Positions 47,066 to 57,859 of a stretch of 64,000 nt of DNA are shown piece after piece. The notes below the pieces were generated by a model. That model had not been told where the DNA came from and searched no databases. It worked only from the letters and a program-made list of their open reading frames with translations. The position numbers and the translations under genes were made by a program. The first letter of the stretch is position 1; each line of letters opens with the position of its first letter. Source of the stretch: Carya illinoinensis (lineage: Eukaryota > Streptophyta > Magnoliopsida > Fagales > Juglandaceae); the NCBI RefSeq assembly GCF_018687715.1, contig NC_056761.1, positions 11,263,001-11,327,000 of the forward strand, in the 5' to 3' direction.

Positions 47066-50000
47066 ATTGAGTTTAAATAGACTCATATAATTAATAAATA
47101 ATTTTATTTATTATTTTTATATATTATATATTATATTTATTTTAATATTTTTTATAATAAATATGCGACAACGAACACTGCTCTCGCAAGCTTGAAAGGC
47201 CAACACTAGTAAAATCTCTGACTCGAAGCCTGTTATTCGAGCGGGGCATTAAATGAGAGGAGGCATTGGGATTGGGCGTTATGCACATGGTTACTTGCAC
47301 CTAATTCTAGAACGCATTAATATTTGAGCTTGTGTTCGGCCCGTCGCGTAATTACGTAGGCCCCAACTCTGCTATGTTTTCATTGCAAATTTGAAGTAAT
47401 CAACTGTCAGGGGTGCCCGCTACTTTTACCTTTTTTTTTTTTTTCAATGGATCACCCGTGATATTAGATAAATGATATTAAAAAAAAAGATTAAATATAA
47501 AATATAAATAAAAATTAATTTTTTAATAATAAATCTCACTTTTCCTTTTAAAAAATAAAAGAAGAAATGTAATTTGTACAATTTATCACTGTATATATCC
47601 AACATTACTCATTATATTATAGGCATCAAACTGAGTTATCACTATCCAAATGAATAGCAATAAAGACAAATATATATATATATATTAAATATTTATGATT
47701 TACTTCAATCTTCTGCGTCACATGTTTCCCCTTTTTGTATTTTTCAGGCTGTTTGAAAGAAAAAAAGTGGTCCAACGTATAAAAATGCATTTCATCGGTC
47801 CCCATTTTGTTGGTGTGGCTGATGTATTCACTAAATTATTAGTATGTACTAGGTTTTCATGATTCCTTCCAAAGATATGCGGCTCAGATAACATGAGATG
47901 TAATTTTTATAAGAGAAGTTTTGGATTCGATCCCCCTCTTCAAGTTCTTCAAATAAAAAAGGTTTACATGATTCCTCTATTCTAAGCATCACGTAGAAGA
48001 TGTTGCCTTGTACGAGAGAACTCGGAAACATGTAAATTTGAACACAAGAAGATAAGACCGAGATTATAAGGCTTGTGATGAGTACAAAGTTAGACAATTG
48101 TAATAAGATACTCTAATGATTTGTAATACTAATAAGATAAGAGAAATAATATTTATAATTATGGACTGCGTCACGTAATCTTTTTAGTAAAAGTAAATAA
48201 ATATAAATTTACATAAAAAAATTAATTTTTTAATAATAAATTTTATTCTTTTTTAAAATAAATAATTAATTAGAAGATCATCTTCGATCTCCTTGTGATT
48301 TTGTGGGCAATTTCTAGTTTGAGCTTAACTTGTTCGATGGGTTTCAATGTAGACACAAATAAAAAGCGAAAGGTCAAATCGAGCCCTAATGTTTTCTATA
48401 TTAAATTTTGATACCCCTGCTACTCACACTATTGCTTCGTTATATTTTAGAAAAAAGTACCATACCGCCCAAGATTTATTGTTCTAGTTGGCCACTTGAC
48501 AAATATTTTTTTTAACTTAATAATTAAGAAAGTAATTTTAAGTGTATTAATATATTTTTTATTTTTTTAAAAAAATATTTAAATATATTAAAAAAATGTG
48601 AAAAGGAAAATGAAAACAAAAGAGTTTAAAGGTGTAGAGGTAACAATGAGCGGTGCTACTCAGATCACAGAGTAGCACTGCTCTATATTTTATGTAAATT
48701 CTCATTCAAATGATTCATCTATAAAATCTCTTACATCGTGCCACATCAACTAGTATGATTAAAGATAATAAAATCAAATATTATGATAAAATCAAAGGTA
48801 AAAGGTAGCATTGCTCATTTTTTCTCATAGTCATGATATATAGCCCATCTTTAATTCTGATCTCATAACATACTTTGTACTCCAAATCCTTCAAGACCAG
48901 TATGGGGAAAAAAAGAGAGCAAAAAATGATTAAAAAAAAAAAAAAACAAATGGTAAATGGCTACAAAAAACTGGTTGCATGTTTCTTGCCATAAAACCAA
49001 AGAAGGTGTTAGTGTTGGGGTGATTTTTGACACAATTTAGAGATGGATTATAATGAAGTGCACTCTATAATATTCTAGTTAAAGTAAATATTGTTGTAGA
49101 ACATGAGTACTAAACCCATGCACGTTGTTGGAAGGAAGATGATAGAGCTCTTAGAAAAGAAGAGCGCAAATAGTCTATTCTCGATAAATTTGGATACATA
49201 GATTGAAGGAAGAGGGTTAATCTATTGGCGTTGGTCGTGTGGTTGTTGCATGAGGAGTGGAGGGGGGTAGATCTAACAAATTTGAACCAATAAGCTCTCT
49301 CCTTAGCGCGCGGTTCTACTTGGGTGAGGCCCGGAAACAGTTTGATAAGGGTGGGGGGAGTGTTAAGAGAGAGTTTTTCTATTCATCATCCGATCTACAC
49401 TACATATTTGTGGTGTAAGGAAAAAAGTAAAAACATAAAAAAATAAAAGCAAATATGTAGTGCATATGTGTATTAATATGTGTGAACCATGTTCAAGCTA
49501 GGTAATTAATTTGATTTTGTGGGTTTTGGAGGTCTCTATTTGTATCCTCCCTGAAGTCCTCAACCAATATAAGCCCCTTTCTACGGCCACTCTCGGATCT
49601 TTAGAGTCACTATTGTGAATCTCCAATCCAAATACTGCCTCATGCAATGGTGCTGAAATTGCACCAACTAGATCTTTCAATTGGAACCATTTTTTCTCAC
49701 ATCCCAAGCTAGCCATACAATGCTAGAATATTGAGAAATCCAATCAAAATTAATGCTAGCAATTAAGTACGTACAAAGACCGCACTTGTTTTGCATGTAC
49801 GTATCTACTTACAAATGCATGCAATTTGTTTTAAATCTCATATTATTTCGATGGGTATTGCTACTCAATTCCATTAGTGCAAATTGTACCTATTTTTTGT
49901 TTCAATTATTTTTTAAACATCTTTAATTATTAAAAAACAATTAAAATATCCAAAAGGAAACTTTGAAGAGATCGACAATTCCACGTGGTTAAGTATCAAC

Positions 50001-50212
50001 CCCCAAAAAAAAGTTAGTTCCTCGATGCATCTGGGAAGGCCTACATCCTCAAGCCCATTTGGAGAGCCCATATTGTCCTAATTATCTTATAAGAGCATTC
50101 TTAAAGGATTAGTCATTATCTTGACAAAAAATCATTTTGGTTGGGTCATGTAAAACATAATATATTTATTTACAGTAAATTCCATATATATGTTTAAAAA
50201 GTTTTACTACAT
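47066..50212. other. Non-coding stretch with one family C MITE-like copy
   Basis: A GC-richer block at about 47165-47400 is unrecognised. A family C-like copy lies at about 48470-48680 ('aacttaataattaagaaag' core and a short 'gtgctactcagatcac' end). A minus-strand frame of 72 codons at 49498-49716 reads like ordinary protein but matches no family I know. It has no introns or neighbours to support it. Confidence 0.35.
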
Positions 50213-50354
50213 ACAAGTATAGTCGCGCACTAATCTGTGTACCAATACTGATTTATTTATACTTAAAATTTAAATTAACACTATTTTTAATAAAATATAT
50301 TTTTTGACCAATCACATCACATTAGTGCACAGATTAGTACATAATTATGCTTGT
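50213..50354 (+). repeat. Short MITE, family D, copy 3
   Basis: 142 bp from 'acaagtatagtcgcgcacta' to 'agtacataattatgcttgt'. The ends are imperfect inverted repeats, and the interior 'aatttaaattaacactattt' matches the copy at 15.16-15.30 kb closely. Confidence 0.6.
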
Positions 50355-50767
50355 AACTATATTTTTTCATGTTTAAATTGTATTGTTAACCGATCTAAAC
50401 ATATTTATTAAGGTCTCTCGTACGTTACAGCTAGCTCCCTTCATTTATTTTATTTCAGCCCACTTAATTTTTGGCCACCTTATGTACGTACGTGTTTGTC
50501 TACTTAGTATATAATAAGAATGACATAAGCTAATCGAGTAAACTACTAACTAGTACTCGTAAAATATAATTTCAAGAGCATATTCAAACAAGTAAAATGG
50601 TGAATGGCAAAAGGCTAGATTAACCCTCCAAAACCAGCAAGTGAGCACAAAAATATATGTAAAACCCTAGCTACACGACCAAAAACCATTAATAAAATAT
50701 TTACTAATAGCAAATGATCAGCACAAAATATGGTGCAAATATATAATTCATTGGTAGTTAGAGGAGA

Positions 50768-51665
50768 CACTACAACAAAAAGCATTTTTCCCGGCGCTTT
50801 TAAATCGCCGGCAAATCAACAAAAATCGCCGCTATACCTCTATACCAGCGATTACATACTCGCCGCATAATCGCTGGTACTATTCATCCATTTCTTCTAT
50901 ACAACAGCGAATATAAAAAATCGTCGTCTAATACATGCTCTTTACCGGCGATTTTATAATCGCCGCAATGTGATTTCAAAAACCTAAAACTAGATGCCGT
51001 CGATTTACAAATCGCTGCCAGATGAAATAAACGCCGATTTAGTTATCGCCGATAAATAAATAATATCACCGGAATGTATTCAGCGGCATTTGAGAAATCG
51101 CTGGCAATTTAATAACCGGCGTTTGAGAAATCGCTGGTAATTTATTAACCGGCGTTTGTGAAATCGTTACGAAATGATTATCCGGCGTTTTATAAATCGC
51201 TGGTAATTTATTAGCCAGAGTTTTAGGAATCGCTGGAAATTTAATAAGCGGCGATTTCAAAAATGCCAGCTAACCAAATTAAATGACAGAAAGATATTTG
51301 CCGACGTTTACGGAATCACCAGCTAATAAATTGCCAGCGATTCCTGAAACGCCAGTATACATTTTACACTTTAAAAATTATATACCGGCGTTTAGAAAAT
51401 CGCTGGAAATTTATTATCCGGCGATTCCGTAATCGCCGGTATATAAACAACGCCGCCATTAAATTATTTTCCAGCGTTTATATCATCGCCGTGATTTAAA
51501 TTAGCAGCGATTAATAAATCACCGGTAAATACTATAACGACCATTTGATTATATTCTAGCGATTTGGAAATCGCTGGAATTGGAATTACAGCATTTTTTG
51601 TGCGTTATAATTTTATTATGGTGTTTTGTAAGTTTTTGGCGGCGATTGAAAAATCGCTGGAAAAT
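50768..51665. repeat. Terminal repeat and subterminal motif array of CACTA element 2
   Basis: After the CACTA end, about 0.9 kb is packed with roughly 40 short motifs of the form 'ccggcgattt' or 'ccggcgttt' and their complement 'aaatcgctgg' or 'aaatcgccgg'. They often alternate, giving many small hairpins of about 10-bp arms. CACTA subterminal regions bind TNPA-type proteins; the motif here is unusually CG-rich inside AT-rich DNA. The minus-strand open frame at 51066-51260 ('LPAISQTPVIK' type) is an artefact of this repetition. Confidence 0.85.
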
Positions 51666-53040
51666 CCTAAGAATTCCAAATTTTAATAACCCAGTATTCC
51701 TACATGGGTCTCATTTAAATGAGACCAATGAGTTCTCATTTAAATGAAACCCAATAAGAATACTGGGTCTCATCTTTCACCCATGCATTAATCATGAAAA
51801 CCAAATATTTTCCCGTCATTCATCCAAATGTACCTGATTGACATGAGTAGCTAATTAATTATCCATACATCAACAAATTTGGAATATATCAATATTCAAG
51901 TAAAGTCGTCAATTAGACCAAAGTCATATATATTCATTTGCTTGGTGGTGCATTATACTGTCATATCAAGTACAAGCTGAGCTACTAATTATGTGAAGAG
52001 ATAATCATCACTAATATTTGAAACATGTTCAAGCCTCTACTACATCCAAAATCAAAGAGCTGCCAAGTTGTGCTTGTTGGTGCCTTCAGTGCACGCCAAT
52101 GAACAGCACTGAAGTTTTGAAGATTGTTCCCATCTATTTAAAATTAGCAAAACAAATACAAACTCATGAGCACCCTATATGACATAAATAGTTCTTTCTT
52201 GATCATAAAATATTAGTACAAATTAAAAGAAATATCGATAAGTTTGAATGTGACTGTACAATATATCCATATATCGAAAAATATACTAGAAACTCCGTCA
52301 TAAAACCTATTTGGGATGGAAGTACCTCAGGCACCTCAGAACTCTTACTTTCAATAGTTCACTTGATCTTGGGGTATCACTCCCTTCAAGGTCCAAGGTT
52401 TAACTCCTCATAGGTGCAAACAATCCTTTGAAGCCACACTTCCTAGTGAAAAGCCAGTGATTTAACAATTCTATGTAAGGAAACTTTCAAAAGTGTGATG
52501 CACGGGACTAGGGTTTACTCTACAGGGGTGGGTCTGAAGGGACCCTGCCTTCAGGAGAGGTTCCCCAACATTTAAAGAAAAAAAAAAAAGAGTAAAAAGA
52601 GTACATGCTTAACCTTTGATATTGCTGGTTGCATCGTCCCCCTATAAGAAGCTGCCAGGCCAAGCATTAATCCTGCAGTTGTGCTTTCGTGTTCCTGAGA
52701 AGTAAAGTGTCAAAAAAGCAAAATGAGACCCTGGTTATGCAAAGAATAAAAGACTATAGAAAAAGATTATGATGGTAGATGAGGAGAGGGAAAAAACAGA
52801 GGTGCATGGCATTAAATTGTTAAATGGAATATTGACTTCTATTAGACAAAGACCAGAAACAACTGGCATGCATGCCTGTTATGCAAAAGGGCTGCGTATA
52901 CAAATTAACAAAAATTTCAAAACAACTCTAGAAGAATCCATTTAAGTCAATTAAACCATTATGCCAGAGCAGAACCAGCAGCAAATAAACTGAAAAATCG
53001 TACTTTGCTTTATAGATGTTTCAAAACAAGTATGGTTCTA
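51666..53040. other. Interior of CACTA element 2, no gene recognised
   Basis: There is a short inverted repeat around 51703-51778 built on 'gggtctcatttaaatgagac' and 'cagtattcttattgg' words. Segments near 52.06-52.12 kb and 52.35-52.56 kb are less AT-rich and could be decayed exons, but I cannot assign them. Confidence 0.35.
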
Positions 53041-53201
53041 TTTATTGCACCATGGTGCTAAATGTCCATGATCATCTTTTTTCAATTGTAACTCTAATTA
53101 GGTTATTTTCATGTATACTCCCTGTGTACTTGGACTTTGCCTACTTCTATGAATAAAATTTCTTGATTACCTATCAAAAACTTTATTGCACCATGGTGCA
53201 T
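53041..53201 (+). mobile_element. Extremely 5'-truncated LINE insertion with 18-bp target duplication
   Basis: About 125 bases (53059-53183) resemble the LINE 3' tail at 1.80-1.87 kb ('tttgcctacttctatgaata', 'gattacctatcaaa'). They are bracketed by a perfect direct repeat 'tttattgcaccatggtgc' at 53041-53058 and 53184-53201. This is the signature of target-primed reverse transcription that stopped early. The identical duplications imply a recent event. Confidence 0.85.
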
Positions 53202-55330
53202 GTGGGAGCAAATAAATGACAGCATTGATGCATACTACTGATGGCAATGAACTTATATAGTTGGTGAAGCAACTTCCTGGGAAGAGGTAGTGATTATTTG
53301 GGGGGTAGGGAGTAGATAGGAAGCCATTGTGGAGGTAGTTGCAGCAACTTGGCTCTGCAATGGCAGTGAGGAAGATTTGCAGTTTGGTGGCACCATCATG
53401 CACAAGGCTCCCATTTTAGATAAACAACATATATCACAAAAATGACATTTTGGATTTAGATCTCACCTTTTCTCCTCAAGGGAATATCATGAACCTTTTC
53501 TTTTTTCCACTTCGAATATTTCACAACTGAACATAAGATTAATTTGATAAATGTTTCTCCTACCAAAACAAAAACCAAAATGTCCAAGAGGCTGCTAGTA
53601 AAAAATTTACAGTTTAGGGGTAAAATACAACATTAGTAGGTACGTACAAGTAGATGTCATAGAACGCATGCTAAACATGATTGGCGTGGATAAATGCAGC
53701 AATACCAGCAGCCAGTTGGCAATACAGCAATTTCACTTAGCATGGTTGGATGGTTAGAAATATATAAAATCTGACAAGTTTCCATAATGATCTTTTGTAC
53801 TTGAAAAATTACAAGTCTATTTTTAGCTTGCAATGCTTACTGATAACTACTACTTGGTTTCAAATCACTCTTATCAAGTATGCATGTTAGAGTGGTAAGC
53901 CTGATAGACATATTTTGCCCATTTTCATTAAGCTTAAGTTTTTGGAACCAACAAAGCAAAAAAGTCCATCGTCGCAAAGGCCTTTTCTCTAAATCCTCCT
54001 ATTTGATATAATAAGGCTTGCGCATTTTTTCCAATTATGAACAAGTCTACACATGAAGGAGAGTGTAAGTGCGTGTTAAGCTGGATATACAATGCAGGCA
54101 TGTGCAGATTACAATAACTTGGGGGCATTTACACAGCCATCTCCATCAAAGACAAATGCGATGAATTTTAACCTTCCACATGCAGTTATAGTATGAACAG
54201 CACAATCCAGTGACAAGAACAGCAGGTAATCTGCCGTTGAAATAGAGTACTATCTCTATTTCTGTTGAAATATAGCAACTGCACAAGTCACATAACTTGC
54301 CTCACTGGTATTTAATACCCAATCCTAAGGACAATAATTGTTTTTTGTGATTTATTTCTTAGGCAGGTCACATTGGATTTCCTTATTCTTTATTTTAAAT
54401 AAGGACAACTTATTTCAAAACATAAAGATAATTAAGAAATTAAAACTTAAAAAAAATGTCATCTCTAGGATTACAAGGATACCCACACGGCATATTGGTA
54501 TAGCAAACATCACATTCTATTGACAAGCACATATGGTCCATTTGGCAGCCATCTTCTAATTATCATACAGCACAGCCACGAGATTCTTACTTGGGAAGAC
54601 ATTCTAAAGAAGAAAAGGGGACAGCCAAAGATACAGACTGATTCTAAGGAGAGATCCACTGAATAGATTTTATTTCTAGCAAAGACGGCTTTCATCACAA
54701 ATAACAAATAACAAAGGTGGCATGCCTGTTTGAAATATCAGATGAAAAATAGGAGCACGATTATCTGCAATGCTGCATCCACTTAGAAAATTTAAAAAAA
54801 GACGATCTGCATCTTGGATTACATAGAGAGTTGAGATGTGGCCATATATTTTTGCTATAAAAGCGAACATAGAGCAAGAAACAACCCATCAAAAGCAGTC
54901 CAAAAGGTATTTTTTTTCCCTCTTTTGTTTACACTGCAAGACCTTGAAGCATATATTGTGATCGAGGATATCATCAGAGTTGACTTTTCACCTCCTAAAG
55001 CAGACACGCTCATCTATCAATCTTTTAGCCCTTTGACTTTTTTTTTTTTTTTTTTTTGGGATAAGTATCTTTTAGCCCTTAACTTGAGCACCCAAACCAG
55101 ATGTCAGAATGCTATTCGGCAATCCTTGACTCCTGGATACATTTTATACATTTCAAGACTAGGAACAACTCTCACAAAGAAAAGCCATAGGAATTGAGCA
55201 CAAAATGTCATGCAAATGGTTCATACATTTTCGTTTGTTTGCTGTTGTCATTGTATCTGGATTGGTGAGTGCAAAGAAGTTCATGTGAGGAGAGAGAAGT
55301 TGAGAAGTCAAGGGTGGTTGTCCTATTACC
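53202..55330. other. Interior of CACTA element 2, no gene recognised
   Basis: Short open frames on both strands lack known motifs. A poly(T) tract lies at about 55038-55058. Confidence 0.35.
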
Positions 55331-55344
55331 TAAGTGAGTTGGAA

Positions 55345-55588
55345 GAAGGATAGAAAATGACTAACCCTTTGACAAGCCCAATGAGTTGTGGGTGGAGCTC
55401 GGTTTCCCTTAATTTGACAATCTCAGTAGAGGTGGTCTCTATGGCCCGGGAAGCAACCATCATTTGCGACTCCAACTTGTCAATTTCTTTCTTGCTCTTC
55501 TCAGTCTTCATATAGTCTGCCCTCTTCATCTCTAGACTCCTCAGCTGCTTCACCCTCTTCTCATCCTCTATCTTTAGGGTCTGTGCTA
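55345..55588 (-). pseudogene. DUF632-like exon, probably captured host gene fragment
   Basis: The minus strand reads 'AQTLKIEDEKRVKQLRSLEM', then 'KRADYMKTEKSKKEIDKLES' and 'TTSTEIVKLRETELHPQLIG'. This matches the middle of the plant DUF632 domain, where 'KxDKxxxxIxxLxxxIxVxxQAVxxTSxxIxxLRDxELxPQL' is typical. A plausible acceptor ('ttgttag') precedes it and a donor ('aaagg/gttagt') follows, so it looks like a genuine spliced exon. DUF630/632 proteins are large (600-800 residues); only this exon is recognised here. Its place between TNPA and the 3' terminus of element 2 suggests gene capture. Possible upstream exons are a short 'PSEVTWEEHH' frame at about 57.08-57.11 kb and the unassigned exon-like block at 56.3-56.45 kb. 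Confidence 0.55.
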
Positions 55589-56289
55589 TCTAACAACATC
55601 ATGCAAGAACATAGAAAGGAGAAAAACCAAAACACTCAAATACAAAATGAAAATTAGTAATGAATATTTGATCTCGTGATACACATGGGCTAGGGGTCAT
55701 CACAAAAGAACAAAAGAAACAAATAAAAGTTATCAAGGTTTATGATATGCAAAAAACTCATGGTATGGTTAAGCAGAAAACTTGAAATTTCCTGCTCATA
55801 ACCTAGAGGTTACAGCTATAGAGTGTTACTTTCATTTTCTGTGGTTCTAACTTTATGTAAGGGAAGTTCGAGCACATGCCCACAAGGGAAGCAAAGCATG
55901 GTGCCGCAAAGCTTGGGAGCTCATGATCTCCCTTACCGGACCCCTTATATATCTCATCCAAGGACATAACATAATTTCACAATAGCATGCCAGAGGGAAA
56001 ATGGACCAAAAGCTTCCACCATCTCTAGCTATTGACACTAAAGTGTAATTGACTGAAACAGAGAAATCTTACTAGAAGAAAAGCACTATAATTTAATTGA
56101 TAAAATCCCAATTGCCTAAGATGTAATGAAATAAATCTACAACTCCCACCATTAGGGAGAAATTAGTATGTTCAAATGAAAAGCAGTGGATCATCTTTTC
56201 TCCGAGCATATTGCGTAAAGTAAAATCAAAAGGTTTACAAAAAGAAAGTGCTAAAATGGAAATAGATCCGAAAAATATATATGGCTTTC

Positions 56290-56453
56290 ATTCCAGCTGA
56301 TAACCAACCTTCCTTAGAAATTGCTTGAGTGTTGACTGGTCGCCAAACAGAAGTAATTTTTTTGTGCTTATTTTTCTGGTCAACAGCACTTTGCTTATCC
56401 TCTCCACCACCCATTTTCATAGTATAGCTCAAACCACGATAAGCACACTGTCC
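56290..56453 (-). pseudogene. Exon-like block, family not recognised
   Basis: After an acceptor-like 'attaacag' the minus strand reads 'QCAYRGLSYTMKMGGGEDKQ', then 'SAVDQKNKHKKITSVWRPVN' and 'TQAISKEG', followed by a donor-like 'gaag/gttggt'. Composition is protein-like and unlike the surrounding AT-rich DNA. It may belong to the same captured gene as the DUF632 exon or to another one. I cannot name it. Confidence 0.35.
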
Positions 56454-56740
56454 CTGTTAATGATTGTTTCACTAAAATCAACCCAAAGCTGACTTAAATA
56501 AGCTTCACAACTACCCCAAGTTAATGTATATCTAGTTCTGAAATAGTTGCATCGTTGGAAGCAGTTTTGTCTAAGAACGCCTTTCTCATTGTTTATAGGA
56601 TATACAATTATTAATTACTAGTAAGATGTAGTCGATTCAAAACACATAGCAATGCAACCCAAGTAAATAGAAAGTATTTTGATGTTTATATATGAAGAAA
56701 CGTTTATAAATAATAAATACAGTGTATTTTAATTTTACAA

Positions 56741-56795
56741 CTGAATTGCATTGTAACTTATAAAAAAAAAAAAAAAAAAACTGTATTGCATTGTA
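56741..56795. repeat. Poly(A) insert between short direct repeats
   Basis: 'ctgaattgcattgta' (56741-56755) and 'ctgtattgcattgta' (56781-56795), 14 of 15 identical, bracket 25 bases ending in about 19 A's. It looks like a retro-insertion reduced to its poly(A) tail. Confidence 0.6.
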
Positions 56796-57859
56796 TAAAT
56801 TTCTCCAAAATATAGATATACACTGCCAGCCTTAGTTGGGGAAACACGATTCCATTCTCACATCAAACCATTCACTTTGACATCAGAATAGTCATGATAA
56901 AAAAATATATATTCAGGAGTTTCAAAATTGAATTTAGAAAATCATGTAATAATGTTCATAAACTTCTAAAAAATTGTTTCACAGGTAATGAGGCAATATG
57001 AAAAGCAAGGGAATTTTATGCTGACTCCCTTCTATTAGATTTAACTCTCTATTATGTAAAAATCTGAAAACCTTACCCAAATGGTGCTCCTCCCAAGTCA
57101 CTTCAGATGGTACTGCAAAATTAAATTAAAAAATCTGCTTCAATATCATTGATCAACATCTAACAACCGAATTAAAAATAGAAATCAAAATTTAATAGTC
57201 GTGGCCGTTTGAAACAGTAAATTGTGAGCAACAATCAGGTTTCACTATGACTGAAGGTGAAATAATAACAAATATAACTGGCTATGCCTATTTACTTGTC
57301 TTACTATAAATTTCTTATGGTAATTTTTCTAGCATATAAAAAAGGGCTATAAAGAAATCTGCATTACCTATTTTATTTGTCTTAAATTGAGTTCTAGGAA
57401 ATATCTATAAAGAAATGGCTAGACCAACAAATAATTAGACTAATCTAATTAGTGTGCATGCAAATTCATCTGTAAATCCTTAAAACTAAGGTTGTGGCCA
57501 AATGCAGCTTGGTTTATTTGAAGATTTAGCATTGTCTTACCTGTTGGTTTTGAAGTCCTTCAAAATAATGATTGAAACGACGAACCAGAACCATCGAATA
57601 AACATCAATAGTAATGAAGTGTTAACCATTTGCTCAAAAACTTCTCACGATCCAGTCGTGAGAAGTAAACTTCCCCAATACGGGCTGTTTTGGCATATAC
57701 CCCTTACTATATATATATATTGCCCAGCTGTCTTTTTGACTAACAAAAAAGCACCCAAAATGCCAAAAAACACTCGACCCCCCTTTATGGATCGGGAGAA
57801 TCATTACACTGAGTCTGGCGATATGACTCAGTGAATGTGGGATGATCCTTAAAGAATGC

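Noticed and set aside
49498..49716. 72-codon minus-strand frame
   Set aside because: Composition is protein-like, but there is no family match, no exon context and no supporting signals.
51066..51260. Repetitive 64-residue frame ('LPAISQTP' repeats)
   Set aside because: It is the translation of the subterminal CG-motif array of CACTA element 2 and not a repeat protein.
50768..51665. Could the regular motif array be a CRISPR array or satellite?
   Set aside because: Motifs are only about 10 bases, alternate in orientation and start right at a CACTA terminus; there are no uniform spacers, and this is plant nuclear DNA.
53167..53403. 78-codon minus-strand frame near the LINE stub
   Set aside because: It overlaps the LINE target duplication and shows no known domain.
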